A program made the translations under genes and the position numbers. From JAQBDA01 sp963709875 (GTDB lineage: Bacteria > Chloroflexota > Anaerolineae > Anaerolineales > UBA4823): DNA of 64,000 nucleotides. Each line of letters starts with the position of its first letter. The first letter of the stretch is position 1. Below are positions 34,842-45,931 of the stretch, piece after piece. The notes under the pieces are model-generated. The model was not told where the DNA came from, searched no databases, and saw nothing but the letters and a program-made list of their open reading frames with translations. The stretch lies in the NCBI GenBank assembly GCA_963709875.1, contig CAVPYB010000003.1, positions 558,001 through 622,000 of the forward strand. The letters run 5' to 3'.

Positions 34842-36914
34842 TCATTCTTCTCTGGCTGCTTGTAGTTCTCTCTGTCGGATATCGATGATCTCCTGAGCCA
34901 GATGGGTGGGGACGACCTCATAATGGGAAAGTTCCATCGAGAATACCCCACGCCCTCCGGTTATCGAACGCAAATCAGTCGTATAACGCTGCATCTCCGC
35001 CAGCGGCACCTGGGCGGTGACAATGGAGCGCCCTTTTTCAGTGTCCATACCCTGAACACGCGCCCGGCGTGTGTTCATATCCCCGAGTACATCACCCATA
35101 TTCGATTCAGGAACGGTAACCCGGACGTCCATGATCGGCTCCAGCAGGACAGGTGACGCATCCCTGACCGCCAGCTTGAAAGCCTCCCGGCCGGCGATTT
35201 CGAATGCCACAGGCTTCGAGTCCACAGGATGCTCTTTTCCATCATAAACCGACACCTTCACATTCTTTAAAGGATAGCCAGCTATCACCCCTTCTTTCAT
35301 CACCCCCTTGATCCCTTTTTCGATCGCTGTCATATAACTTGATGATACTGCCCCGCCAAAGACGTCATTCGAGAAGGCATAATCCTCATCGGGTAATGCT
35401 TCGACTCGCATATGGACTTCACCGAACTGTCCTGCACCACCGGTCTGCTTCTTATGCCGGTACATCGCCTGACCTTGCTTGGTTATCGTCTCCTGATAGG
35501 GCACTTTGGGAATCTCCATTAACAACGCCGTCTGGAACTTCGCCTCCGATTTCCGGATGGCAACATCAATATGCTGGTCTCCCATTCCCTGTAAAATCGT
35601 CTGGTAGGTGCTCGGTTCGTGGTGCCAGGACAGGGTTGGGTCCTCTTCGCAAAGGCGAGTTAATGTCGGGCTCAACTTGGCAGAGTCAGCTTGGGTTTTT
35701 GGCGAGACGGCTACCTGGAAGAGTGCATTTGGATAATCCGGAACAGGCAGTGTCAGTGGATAACCCTTATCACACAACGTATCTCCCGTGGAGGTAGCTC
35801 CTAACTTTGACACAGCTGCAATATCACCCGAGTGAACAACCTTTACTCCGAGCTGCTCCTTACCCCGCAAGATGTGGATGGTGCCTAGACGCTCTTCCTC
35901 TCCCTTATTCTGGTTCCACACCCTGGAGTCGGAACTTATCATTCCGGAATAAACTCGAAAATAGGTGATCTTACCCACAAAGGGGTCGGCGGTAGTCTTC
36001 CACACATATGCAGCCAGCGGTCCTGAGTCGGTGGCGGTCAGCTCTTCTTCCCCACCCTTACCATTCGCCTTGGCCGAGTGTGCACCGGCGGGTGAGGGGA
36101 AAAATCCAACCACTGCATCTAATAACGGCCCCATCCCTATCTCGGCCGAGCCGGCAGCCACGCACACGAGTCCATAAGTGTTATCGCGCAGCACCTTTCG
36201 CAGGCCGCGCTTGATTTCTTCCGGAGAAAGCTCTTCACCCTCGAGATATTTTTCCAATAAGGTGTCTTCACCTTCCGCAGCGGCTTCGATCAGTTCCATT
36301 CGTGCTGTCTCTGCTTCATCTACCAATTCAGGCGGGATTTCCTGGCTTGTACCCCCGTCACCGGGATAAGCCTTCATTGTCAAAAGATCAATCACGCCCA
36401 TGAATTCCAGTTTTTCACCCCAAGGTAGCTGGACTGGGATTAATCTGGTGTCTGTCAGTGTCTGGACAGAATCAACCGCCTTCCGAAAATTCGCGTTATC
36501 CCGGTTCATTTTATTAATAACGAACAAACGTGGCAGATTGAAGTCGTTGCAGTAATTTAATACGATCTCAGTACCAACCTCTGCTCCTGCTACCGCGTCG
36601 ATGAGGATCAGGGTCCCATCTGCGACACGCATTGCAGAGATGACCTCGCCAACGAAATCGGTGTACCCTGGGGTATCCAGGAAATTTATTTTATGGTCTT
36701 TGTACTCAACAGGGATAACAGCCGTAGAAAGCGATATCCCTCTGCGCTGCTCTTCGTCTTCAAAATCCGCGGTGGTTGATCCATCTTCGACCTTCCCAAG
36801 ACGGGTGGTTGCGCCTGTGAAATGAAGAAACGCCTCTGCCAGCATGGTTTTTCCAGAGCTGCTGTGGGAAGCCAAAGCGATATTACGAATGTTCTCGGTT
36901 GTATATTCTTTCAT
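34842..36914 (-). CDS. Elongation factor G-like GTPase paralogue
   Basis: 690 residues with the full EF-G domain order: G domain (1-280), domain II, III, IV and V. G1 is ASHSSSGKT, G2 region RRGISLSTA, G3 DTPGYTDF. The G4 motif, NKxD in nearly all translational GTPases, reads NKMN (codon AAC at about 36510). Domain IV carries GGAGQFGEVHMRVE and its tip region is conserved; domain V ends with ELSHYEVVP. The sequence resembles the EF-G-2/FusA2-like group, not the main factor encoded in str operons. Function in translocation or ribosome recycling is uncertain. Transcribed alone. Confidence 0.88.
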   Translation of the reverse strand: MKEYTTENIRNIALASHSSSGKTMLAEAFLHFTGATTRLGKVEDGSTTADFEDEEQRRGISLSTAVIPVEYKDHKINFLDTPGYTDFVGEVISAMRVADGTLILIDAVAGAEVGTEIVLNYCNDFNLPRLFVINKMNRDNANFRKAVDSVQTLTDTRLIPVQLPWGEKLEFMGVIDLLTMKAYPGDGGTSQEIPPELVDEAETARMELIEAAAEGEDTLLEKYLEGEELSPEEIKRGLRKVLRDNTYGLVCVAAGSAEIGMGPLLDAVVGFFPSPAGAHSAKANGKGGEEELTATDSGPLAAYVWKTTADPFVGKITYFRVYSGMISSDSRVWNQNKGEEERLGTIHILRGKEQLGVKVVHSGDIAAVSKLGATSTGDTLCDKGYPLTLPVPDYPNALFQVAVSPKTQADSAKLSPTLTRLCEEDPTLSWHHEPSTYQTILQGMGDQHIDVAIRKSEAKFQTALLMEIPKVPYQETITKQGQAMYRHKKQTGGAGQFGEVHMRVEALPDEDYAFSNDVFGGAVSSSYMTAIEKGIKGVMKEGVIAGYPLKNVKVSVYDGKEHPVDSKPVAFEIAGREAFKLAVRDASPVLLEPIMDVRVTVPESNMGDVLGDMNTRRARVQGMDTEKGRSIVTAQVPLAEMQRYTTDLRSITGGRGVFSMELSHYEVVPTHLAQEIIDIRQRELQAAREE

Positions 36915-37156
36915 TAGAAACCTTTCCTGAAATCAATAGAATAATGACTTTACACGCAATGCAGGGTTGTATACCCCTACTCGCCGCAAGGTCGAAGATA
37001 AAGACAGCACTTGATTTTAAGATATCTCGGCGTCCTTGTCAAAGAGAATTCGGTTAAAATCTATAGACCTGTGCCCAAATTGGATAAGAGTGAGTTATTT
37101 GGTCAGGCAATGCCCGCCTAAATTGCGTTTTTATCGCTGTCCCGCAGATCCTTACG

Positions 37157-37750
37157 ATGCTCAGAAGATTTTTTTATATCCTATCATATCTGCGCCACCC
37201 TCCCTGGGACACCGGCATCTCGCCTCCCGAGCTGATGGCATTTATTCATGAACATCCCCCAGGGCGGGCTTTGGACTTCGGCTGTGGCACTGGAACCAAC
37301 GCCATCACCCTTGCTGAACACGGCTGGGATGTGACCGGGATAGACTTTGTAAGCAGTGCAATTCGTTTAGCCAAAGCCAAAGCCAGGCGTGCAGGAGTGG
37401 AGATTGAATTTCAAGTCAGAGATGTAACCCGGCTGGACGGTGTGACAGGACCATTCAATCTCGTTCTGGATATTGGCTGCTTCCACAGCCTGACAGCGCC
37501 CGGGAAGAGAGCTTACGCTTCGAATCTGGTAAGCTTATTAGCAGATGATGGCACGTTCCTCATCTATGGCTTTCTCACACAAGAGGATCAAACCGGCACT
37601 GGGATAAGAAAGACTGACATGGCAGAATTCGAGCAAAATCTAACCCTGATCTCCCGTAAGGAAGGTACTGATCGCAGAGATCGCAGCTCGGTGTGGATGT
37701 TATTCAAACCGCGGTCAGATCGCGAGATGGTTTACCAGAGGAAAGCATGA
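37157..37750 (+). CDS. SAM-dependent methyltransferase
   Basis: 197-residue class I methyltransferase. Motif I ALDFGCGTGTNAITLAEHG, motif II acidic VTGIDFVSSAI, motif III region LVLDIGCFHSL and a TehB-like general plan. Substrate unknown. The stop overlaps the ATG of the next gene (ATGA), so both are translated together. An earlier ATG upstream is out of frame; the 242-bp region before it shows no clear promoter. Confidence 0.85.
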   Translation: MLRRFFYILSYLRHPPWDTGISPPELMAFIHEHPPGRALDFGCGTGTNAITLAEHGWDVTGIDFVSSAIRLAKAKARRAGVEIEFQVRDVTRLDGVTGPFNLVLDIGCFHSLTAPGKRAYASNLVSLLADDGTFLIYGFLTQEDQTGTGIRKTDMAEFEQNLTLISRKEGTDRRDRSSVWMLFKPRSDREMVYQRKA

Positions 37751-38676
37751 CCCGGATATTGTTTTTATTTATGGATGGAGTTGGATTAGGGGAAGACGAC
37801 TCGCAGAAAAACCCATTCGTCCGGGCTGATATGCCTGTATTGCGAAGTCTTTTAGAGTATCAGGGCTTTGTTACTGAGACTGCACCATTTATCGGATCGA
37901 AGGCAACGCTACTGGCATTGGATGCCTGTATGGGTGTACCGGGATTGCCGCAGTCCGCCACCGGCCAGGCAACCCTGCTTACCGGGCAGAACGTGCCCGG
38001 AAACATCGGTTACCATTACGGGCCAAAACCGGATAAGGCAATTGTGGAACATCTCAACAATGGGAACCTATTTGCCAGCCTCAGGTCAAGAGGGCTGCGT
38101 GCGGCGTTGCTGAACGCCTACCCCCCACGTTATTTCGAAGCAATTGCTTCAGGTCTCCGCAATTATTCGGCAGTCCCTCTTGCGGTAACCAGCGCCGGAT
38201 TACAGCTAAAAACCGACCTCGATCTTAGAGCCGGTCTGGCAATGGCTGCGGATTTCACTGCCCAAGGATGGCGCGATCACCTCGGACTTGCGGATACCCC
38301 TGTCCTCGAAGCACAAAAAGCTGGGGAAAAGCTGGCAAACCTTGCAGCACAGTATCATTTCTCGATGTTCGAGTATTGGCTGAGTGACTACGCAGGTCAC
38401 CGCCAGGATATGGAACAGGCGACAGGCTTGCTGGAACAATTTGACCAGGTGCTCTCCGGGCTAATAAGTGCCTGGAATAGCGCCTCCGACCTGATCTTGA
38501 TCACCTCAGACCATGGAAATCTGGAAGATTTAAGTACTCGACGCCACACGATGCACCCCGTCCCCGCCTTGCTGATTGGCCCGCCTGAGATTCGCAATCG
38601 GTTTGCTGAGAATCTCCTTTCAATTGCAGGGGTTACCCCTGCAATATTGGATCTTATGAGCATAAACAATGGCTAA
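37747..38676 (+). CDS. Alkaline phosphatase superfamily metalloenzyme
   Basis: 309 residues. Metal-binding and nucleophile motifs follow the cofactor-independent phosphoglycerate mutase plan: LFMDGVGLG at the N-terminus, QSATGQATLLTG (nucleophile region), then TSDHGNLED and HTMHPVPALLIG near the C-terminus. It is much shorter than true iPGM (about 510 residues) and lacks the inserted transferase domain, so it is probably a phosphohydrolase or phosphomutase of unknown substrate. Start at 37747 is chosen from the ATGA overlap with the methyltransferase. Confidence 0.8.
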   Translation: MTRILFLFMDGVGLGEDDSQKNPFVRADMPVLRSLLEYQGFVTETAPFIGSKATLLALDACMGVPGLPQSATGQATLLTGQNVPGNIGYHYGPKPDKAIVEHLNNGNLFASLRSRGLRAALLNAYPPRYFEAIASGLRNYSAVPLAVTSAGLQLKTDLDLRAGLAMAADFTAQGWRDHLGLADTPVLEAQKAGEKLANLAAQYHFSMFEYWLSDYAGHRQDMEQATGLLEQFDQVLSGLISAWNSASDLILITSDHGNLEDLSTRRHTMHPVPALLIGPPEIRNRFAENLLSIAGVTPAILDLMSINNG

Positions 38677-39536
38677 ACCCGCCATCGTCACGGATAGCTG
38701 CGCCAGTATTCCTGAAAGGCTGCTTGGATCGCTGAATATCCACTGGGTCCCGTATTACATCCACCGAGAGTCAGAGGTGCTGCGAGATATGGTCATCGAT
38801 TAAGCCCGAAGCGTTCTACACATGGCTAGCTACCGCCAACGAACGCCTGACGACTGCAAGCCCCGGGCCGGGAGACTACATGACCCTGTATACAGCTCTG
38901 GCTGAAGAACACGGGCACCGCGAAATAGTCAGTATTCACATGACATCGAAGGGCAGCGGAGCATACCAAGCAGCAATGACCGCCCGTAATCTGGCCAAAG
39001 AGAAATATCCAGAATTGCGCATCGAGGTTATCGATACGCTAAACGTCTCTATGTGCCAGGGTTGGATGGTGATCGAGGCAGCCCGCGCCGCTATTGAAGA
39101 TGCAAGCGTCGAGCAAATCCTGTCTCTGATCACACGGATGATTCCGGTCACGCGCATGATCCAGACAGCCGACACGCTGAAGTACCTATTCATGGGCGGG
39201 CGGATTGGGAGAGCGAAGCATCTTGTGGGAACGCTGCTGAATATCAAACCACTCATCAGTATGGAAGATGGCGTGATCGTTTCGCTCGGTCAGGCGCGCA
39301 GCCGCAATCGAGCTTACCAAATGATGGCTGAACAGGTTGAATCGGCGGTTGGCAGAATGGGAAAGATCAAGGTAGCTTACGTGCACGCCGCCGCTTTGGA
39401 TGAAGTGGAGAAGATCAGGGGTCTGATCGAAGCGCGATTAACTGTTGTCGAAACAATCATCACCCAACTCTCTCCAGCCCTGGGAGTGCATACCGGCCCG
39501 GGGACAGCAGGTCTGTGCTATTTCCCCGTAAATTGA
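38669..39536 (+). CDS. DegV family fatty-acid-binding protein (one frameshift)
   Basis: About 288 residues in two frames. The start MAKPAIVTDSCASIPERLL is typical of DegV; the frame breaks at about 38798 with one extra base (DMV then SIKPEAFYTW), and continues through TTASPGPGDY, SIHMTSKGSGAYQAA, VIDTLNVSMCQGW, YLFMGGRIGRAK and HTGPGTAGLCYF. DegV proteins bind a fatty acid; some act as FakB, delivering it to fatty-acid kinase. The ATG overlaps the end of the previous gene by 8 nt. Confidence 0.88.
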
Positions 39537-39563
39537 ATGATTAATGGGGTATGGATGGTATCA

Positions 39564-39600
39564 GGGCTGTATTCAGCAGTTCAACCGCCGAATACAGCCC
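39564..39600. terminator. Bidirectional terminator
   Basis: GGGCTGTATTC (39564-39574) and GAATACAGCCC (39590-39600) form a perfect 11-bp stem between the convergent degV-like and acyl-CoA ligase genes. Confidence 0.75.
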
Positions 39601-39613
39601 GATAATTGTTCGT

Positions 39614-41306
39614 TTATCCTTGCGCTGCTTCTTTGTGCTCGCGTACTAGCTCACGGCGCAGTATTTTTCCAACCGTGGTTTTCGGAAGCTCACTGCGAAA
39701 CTCAACTTCAGTGGGCACTTTATATTTCGCCAGGCGCTCCTTGCACCAATCCTTGACCTCCTGCTCAGACAGCTCTTCACCTGGCTTCACCACAACCCAG
39801 GCTTTGACGGTCTCTCCTCGGTACGGGTCGGGGATCCCTGCCACGCCGACGTCCAGGACGGAGGGATTGGATGCAATCACCTCTTCAACTTCTCGAGGCC
39901 AGACCTGGTACCCGCCCGGCTTGATCAGCTCCTTTTTACGGTCGACAATGTAGAAGTAGCCATCCTCATCCATCCGGGCGATATCACCAGTGTACAGCCA
40001 GCCGTCGCGGAGAGCATTGGCAGTCTCTGTGGTCATATTATGGTATCCCTTGAAGATCTGAGGTCCCTTTGACGACCAGCTCCCCAACTTCTCCGGTGGC
40101 CATCACGGTGACCTCATCATCCAGGTTGATGATGCGCGCATCGACATCAGGAAGCGGCATGCCGATGGAACCCGCCCGGTTCTCACCCAGCAGCGGGTTG
40201 CAGTGAGTGGCTGTAGGCGCTTCGGATAACCCATAGCCTTCGAATACAACTCCACCGGTAAGCGCTTCGAATTTCTCCTTCGTCTCTCGCAGCAGTGGAG
40301 CAGAACCGGAGATGCAGGCTGTTATCGTGCTGAGGTCATATTTGCCGGCCAGCACATCGGGATGGTTATTGATCGCATTATATAGTGTTGGCACTCCCGG
40401 GAAGATCGTCGCTTTATATTTCTGTATATTGTCCAGCAGGTCCTTTAGATCTCGGGGGTTTGGCACCATCACCATCGACGCTCCGCCCAACATGGAGAAC
40501 AGCATGCCGGCGACCATCCCATAAACGTGGAACAGAGGGATAGCCATCAGGCACACTTCTTCACCCTCCTTGACGTTCACAAACCAGGATTTGATCTGGA
40601 AAGCATTGGCGACCAGGTTTCTGTGGGTGGCGATTGCACCTTTGGAGATCCCTGTCGTCCCCCCGCTGTACTGGAACAGCGCTACATCGTCCGGAACTAT
40701 CTCGATCTTGGGACGATCTTCGGGTTTATTTTGGCTGATCAGATCTTGCATCCAGACATCACCCTCCGCAAGCTGGACGCGAAAACCGCCCTTCTTTTCC
40801 CTGGTCAGGGTGAACAGGAAGGACAGGATTGACGGCAGCGTCTCTTTCAAATTCGTTACGACTACGGTGCGGATCTTGGTATTCGGCTGAACTTGCTTGA
40901 TGAGGTTATAGTAATTGCTCATCACCAGCATCACCTCGATGCCGGCATCGTTGGCCTGGTGTTCGATCTCTCTTGCGCTGTACAGCGGGTTGGTCGCAAT
41001 CACGACCCCACCCGCTTTGAGAGCTGCAAAGGTCGCTATCACGAACTGGGGTGTGTTGGGCATGAATATACCTACCCGATCCCCTTTTTTAACCCCCAAT
41101 TTACTTAGACCAGCCGCCAACCGGTCGCTGAGTTCATCCATCTCCCGGAAGCTGATCTTTGCCCCCTTGAAAATAGTACACGGGGAGTCAGGATATTTGC
41201 GAGCGGTTTGTTCTAATAGTGAAAATAATGGGATTTCCGGAATGTCAATATGATGTGGAACCCCCGCATCATAGTTCCCCAGCCATGGTCTTTCGTCCAT
41301 ATCCAT
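39614..41306 (-). CDS. fadD: Long-chain acyl-CoA synthetase (one frameshift)
   Basis: AMP-forming ligase that activates fatty acids with ATP and CoA, about 564 residues. AMP-binding core QYSGGTTGISKGAIATHRN, then GYGLSEAPTATHC, GWLYTGDIARMDEDGYFY, DRKKELIKPGGYQVWP and the catalytic lysine in TTVGKILRREL. One frameshift at about 40062, where GGG should be GG (VVKGPQIFKGY restored), typical of a homopolymer error. Next to a DegV/FakB-like gene, suggesting exogenous fatty-acid use in this area, although the two are convergent. Transcribed alone. Confidence 0.9.
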
Positions 41307-41340
41307 CTCCTCGTCTTTTCGATAGACCTAATCGGATAGT

Positions 41341-41390
41341 AGATACGCAGTTCAGGGTATATTGCCGCCACTTTTCCAACTGCGCAAGTC
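41341..41390. repeat. MITE-like element, short copy 3
   Basis: A 50-bp relic: left end ATACGCAGTTCAGGG, right end CCAACTGCGCAAGTCC (GGACTTGCGCAGTTGG reversed). Ends match the copies at 1594 and 31187, but the central hairpin is missing. It lies in the acyl-CoA ligase upstream region. Confidence 0.5.
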
Positions 41391-41471
41391 CAATTTAAAT
41401 TATTCTTGTAAAAATAGTATAGATTCTTCTCTGAAGATTGTCAATCACTTTTCCTCGGAAAAACACAATAT

Positions 41472-41501
41472 TACAGCATAGGTCTATATTTGGATATAAT
41501 T
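41472..41501 (+). promoter_or_regulatory. Promoter of the PIG-L gene
   Basis: TTACAG (41472-41477), 18-bp spacer, TATAAT (41496-41501), 28 bp before the ATG at 41530; ribosome site GGAGG at 41516. Confidence 0.6.
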
Positions 41502-41529
41502 CAATGCAAATATCCTGGAGGTTGACTTT

Positions 41530-42282
41530 ATGAGTAGTTTTTATACTCCGGAAAGTGCACTTGTCATCGTGGCGCATCCGGATGACATCGAATTCTCCTG
41601 CGCAGGAACGATCGCCCGCTGGGTTAAGAACGGTGCCAGGGTCATCTATATCCTGTGTACCAGCGGTGAGGTAGGCATTGCCGAAAATGGGATGACCAAA
41701 GACCGTGCAACGGATGTCCGCGAGGCCGAACAACGTGCGGCTGCGGAGGTTATCGGGGTTAAAGAGATTGTATTCCTACGCGAGCCAGATGGTATGCTCC
41801 AGCCCACACTAGAACTGAGGAAGGAGCTGGTGCGGGAGATCCGCCGGCACCGTCCCGAGGTTGTGATCTGTGGCGATCCAACAATCGTTTGGGCTGGTGA
41901 TGACTACATCAACCACCCTGACCATAGGGCAGCTGCAACTGCTGCTCTGGATGCCGTATTCCCGGCAGCCGGTCAACCGAACCTCTTCCAGGAACTTGAA
42001 GAGGAAGGGATCTTCGCCTTCAAGCCCCGCAAGGTCTACGTAACCGGGTGGAATCAGTCCGATCTATATGTCAACATATCCGACACAATTGACTTGAAAA
42101 TTGCAGCATTACGAGCCCATAAAAGCCAGATGAAGGATTGGGACCCCGAGCCGCGCATTAAGGAATGGGCTGCCGAACGTGCAAAAGGTAAAGAGATGCT
42201 GTATGCCGAAGGATTCCGGGTGGTTACCCTGGTCAGCGATGAGGATTGGGAGAAAACCAGGGGCGCCGTCCTCTCCGATTAA
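41530..42282 (+). CDS. PIG-L family deacetylase
   Basis: 250-residue zinc-dependent N-acetyl hydrolase of the LmbE/PIG-L fold. Zinc site in VAHPDDIEFSCAGTI near the N-terminus, and the third ligand in YINHPDHRAAA. Relatives deacetylate GlcNAc-inositol or bacillithiol/mycothiol precursors or lipid-linked GlcNAc; the substrate here is unknown. Own promoter, convergent with the ATP-grasp gene and overlapping its end by 4 nt. Confidence 0.9.
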   Translation: MSSFYTPESALVIVAHPDDIEFSCAGTIARWVKNGARVIYILCTSGEVGIAENGMTKDRATDVREAEQRAAAEVIGVKEIVFLREPDGMLQPTLELRKELVREIRRHRPEVVICGDPTIVWAGDDYINHPDHRAAATAALDAVFPAAGQPNLFQELEEEGIFAFKPRKVYVTGWNQSDLYVNISDTIDLKIAALRAHKSQMKDWDPEPRIKEWAAERAKGKEMLYAEGFRVVTLVSDEDWEKTRGAVLSD

Positions 42283-43341
42283 ATCATGCCGTAGCGCCTT
42301 AGTGCCGTATCCAGGATCATGTTCACCAGATAGGTATGATCGACGCCTTCTGCCGCGGCCTCTATAACCAGGTCTGAGTATCCCGGAGCAAGACCAGGCA
42401 GTGTGTTGATCTCCAGGATATACGGTTTAAGATTGTCGTTGACATCCAGTCGGAAATCCACCCGCGAGACATCCAACGCGCCGGTCACCCGGAAAACTGC
42501 TGCGGACAGCCAATTTAATTCGTCTAGCATATCAGTGTCCAACGGTGCCGGACAAAGATAGTCAAGCTCCTCAGCCAGAGCCACTTTCAATCGATTCGAA
42601 TATACAACGTCGCTGTCTTCGAAAGCGGAGAGGTTTACCTCCATTGGAGGTAAGAAACGCAGCCCAGAATGGACGCGCGGTGCCAGACTCATCCACTGGA
42701 AGACGACGGGCAACAGGTCCAACCAGATTGCCCACCAACCCTACGGTCACTTCTCTGCCTTCGATATACTGCTCGACCAGCGCGGGCTGTTTGTACCGTT
42801 CCAGGATATGGTTGACCTGTTCACGGAGCTCAGCGTCCGAACGGACGATAGAACTGCGCGAGACACCCATTCCGGTCCCCTCCCGGCTGGGTTTGACGAA
42901 TAAGGGGTACTTCATTTCCTCGTTCAACGGCTCATCGACACGCTCGAATGTCTGGAACTCCGGTGTCGGTAGATCGTGATAGTGCAGCACCCGTTTTGTC
43001 ATCGGTTTGTCCAGGCATAAAGACAGGGTCAGCACTTTCGAGCCGGTATAAGGTATGCGCTGCATTTCCAGGATAGCTGGGATATGGGCTTCGCGCGCGT
43101 CACCAAAATGTCCCTCACAAATATTGAAGCATATATCGGGTCTATACTTATCAAGTGAATCGATCAAGGTGATGTCGCCTTCCAGAAACTCGCTGTGATG
43201 ACCACCTGAGCGGATGGCAGAGATTAATGCCTCTACAGTCTTTTCGGAATCCAGGTCATCCCATTGGTCTTCTGTCATCCCCTCGAATTTGGGTGCGTTT
43301 TTCTTCAAGTTCGCCAGTACAGCGACCTTATACTGCTTCAT
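42279..43341 (-). CDS. D-alanine-D-alanine ligase-like ATP-grasp protein (one frameshift)
   Basis: About 353 residues. ATP-grasp ligase with N-terminal KVAVLANLKKNAP, substrate loop ICEGHFGDAREAHIPAILE, PYTGSKVLTLSLCLDKPMTK, PLFVKPSREGTGMGVSRSS (grasp loop), EQYIEGREVTVGLVGN, and the metal-binding end SRVDFRLD...YILEINTLPGL. Frames change between about 42720 and 42620. D-Ala-D-Ala ligase is the closest characterised family, but the N-terminus and the long gap differ from true Ddl, so another dipeptide ligase is possible. 27 bp downstream of the coiled-coil gene and preceded by GGAGG. Confidence 0.8.
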
Positions 43342-43368
43342 CTGTCAGTCCTCCGGTTAATCGTGGAA

Positions 43369-45931
43369 TTATCTCTCTGGTCGGCTGCCTGCCATCAATG
43401 TATCCACAGACACCCTCAATACACGTTCCGTCTCCACCAGGCTGTGCAGGATGTCTTCATAATCACCTGCCTCCGGCAATCCCGGTCTAGATTTTGTCCA
43501 GCGCTGCTTCTGCCTCTCAATGGACAGGTTTGCCTGGGCACGCAGGCGGCGGTATTCCTCGACTAAGTCCGGGTTGCCTGCAGAGGATTGTTCTCGCTGC
43601 TGTAGACCTCTGTTGAGACTTCCCGATCTCTCTTTCCAGGTCGGTGATCCTCTTTTGCTCGTGCATAGCCCAATCTTTGGATCGCTCGATCTTTCCGGTC
43701 AGTGTCTGGTAGCTGGCGGCCAGCTCACCATACTGCCGGACAGCCCATATCGCCCGAGTGTTTTTGCTCGCGATCGCGCTGCGAACTGATTCCAACCTCT
43801 CCATCTCCACACGCTCGTCAGAGATCGAGACCGAACATGGGGGCCACTGCCGGGTTTCTGGAATGATCCTGGATGCAGCTACCAGGGCATCAAGCGCCAG
43901 TTTTCGCTGGTCTTCCGCATGGTTATATGCATCTATCAGGGGTGTCTCTACAAGCTCTTCGAGCTCGGTTTGGACTGCTACCAACTCCTGCCATACCACG
44001 CTCCCGCTTTTTATCGCTGAGATGATATCCTCAAATTGTAGGTGAAAGGCAGGCACGGTTGGGCTCGACTTTTTATCCCCTTCTGAGTTCTCTAAAAGGT
44101 ACTTCGCTTTACTCACGGCCGGATCATCCAGGCTGGCAATATTGGCAATCATCTCGAGCTTACCGGTCAGTAATGATCTCTGCTGGTCAATATCCTAATT
44201 CAAGCGCTCCAGCCATTTTCTACCGGCATTATCCACCTCGTCTCTCAGGGATTGTACACTGCGGAGTTTATCTTCGATTTTTCCGGTATGGGACTCACCC
44301 AGCTGTGCCCCACACCGGAGTAACCGGGGAGTGATTTTTTCAATATCAGTGGCTGCAACCCCCTTGAGGAAGATATTGCTGTTTACCAGCCATTTGAGCT
44401 GGTTGACGGCTTTCTGAACGATAGCGAGCAGGTCTTTGGCTTCGTTTTCCGTGCTCTTGATGAACTGCAGACGAACTAGCAGCTTCTCTGATCGAACTTT
44501 CAGCTGCTTGTGGTCATTTACAAGATCGTCTGCTCTATGCAGCCAGTCACCAATCTCAGATTCTGGAATGTTCGCAGTATGCTCGCGCCCTAAAAAGGCA
44601 TTATGCGCAGACTTCAGGATCTGTATTTCATCCAGATAATGTCGAAGGGGAGTTTGGCTTCAGCCAGTTATCCGGGTCGTATTGAAATATCTGCTCGCCA
44701 AGTTGGTAATATTCTTGAATTTTATCCAATCCATGCAGTATTTCATCACTGGTGAAGATAACCAGTAAGTCTTCGTGAGTTCCTTTTATCCGGTAGACCT
44801 GGGATTTTAGTACCCGCATGCCTTCCAACAATTCCTGTCGGAGGTTTGCATCCACCCTCAGCTCTTCTAATGTACGAGGTTTATCAGGGCTGCTAAGCTC
44901 GTTCACCCGTTTATTGATATCCCGGAAGGGCTTATTGCTGCGATCCCATATAATTGGGTAAGTCGGTGACCTAACAAGTATTTCAAACACCAGGGAGACG
45001 TCTGCCTGCAGTTTGGTTAATTCCGGATACTGTTGTTGAAGCTCGGCAAAGTCATTATATCCCTGACGTACGAGTACTGAATTATCCGCGTAATTATCCT
45101 CTGAACTTGATCCAATTCACGCTCGACCGGTCTCGATACTCTCGACCTCGAGACGACCGAGCGTATCTGATAATACTTTCAATGTGTCCCGTAGGGCGAG
45201 CCAATTGGGTCTTCTGAGGGACCAAATCCACTCCCTCCGGAGCTGCGTTCACCAGGTGTTCGAAATGAGCCAATTGGTCCATGTGATGATCAACTTTTTC
45301 CGCCAGCTGATCATACTGTCTGATCCACAGGGACAGCTTCTCATGCATATCCTCCAGGATGGGCTCGGACTCTGATAATATTTTGTGTACCACCCACACA
45401 TCCAGCTTCCCGGCGTGGGCAGAAATATTATCCTCCTCGTCTAATAGGAAATAATCCGGGATATGATCGATGGCTTCCATTACCAGGTCTTCGATTTCAA
45501 CCATCGCCTCAAATGTGTCACCGTATAATTTTTGGTCACCCAGGTAGTCCATCATCTGACGGACGTTCTGTTGTTTGGTGATCGCAGCCCTTACCCTGGA
45601 AGCGAGCAGCCAGGCCTGTTTATCAAGTTCACGCTCTTGTGCCCAGGCATTTTCCACGCAGATCCTGCAATTCCACTAGCTCTGCCTGAATACTTATCGT
45701 ATCCTTTTTCGTTCTATACCACGTATATATATATATAGGCGCAGCGAGGATATACTGCACCGGACGTGAGCTCATTTTGTGGTGCTGTGCTGTATTAGAT
45801 GTTTTTTTTGGTTTAGTGCAGCGAGATCGATTGGCAATGGAATCCACCGCTCGATGGATTTCAGATACCATCGGTCCATACGGCAGAGGGTCATCAGGAG
45901 AGTATGACTGAATCTCCTGCAGAATTTTCAT
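43369..45931 (-). pseudogene. Large coiled-coil protein of unknown function, frameshifted
   Basis: I do not recognise a family. The joined product is about 850 residues. It begins MKILQEIQSYSPDDPLPY, has one possible membrane segment near residue 55-75 (VQYILAAPIYIYTWY), and the rest is helical, charged and heptad-like, full of Leu/Glu/Arg/Gln (QLAEKVDHHMDQLAHFEHL, LRSVQSLRDEVDNAGRKW, LERLRRL-like stretches), ending SVDTLMAGSRPER. Frame changes at about 45655, 45165, 45100, 44640 and 43600, and an in-frame TAG at 44195-44197. Gene start overlaps the stop region of a 56-residue membrane protein; the D-Ala ligase-like gene follows. Confidence 0.65.
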
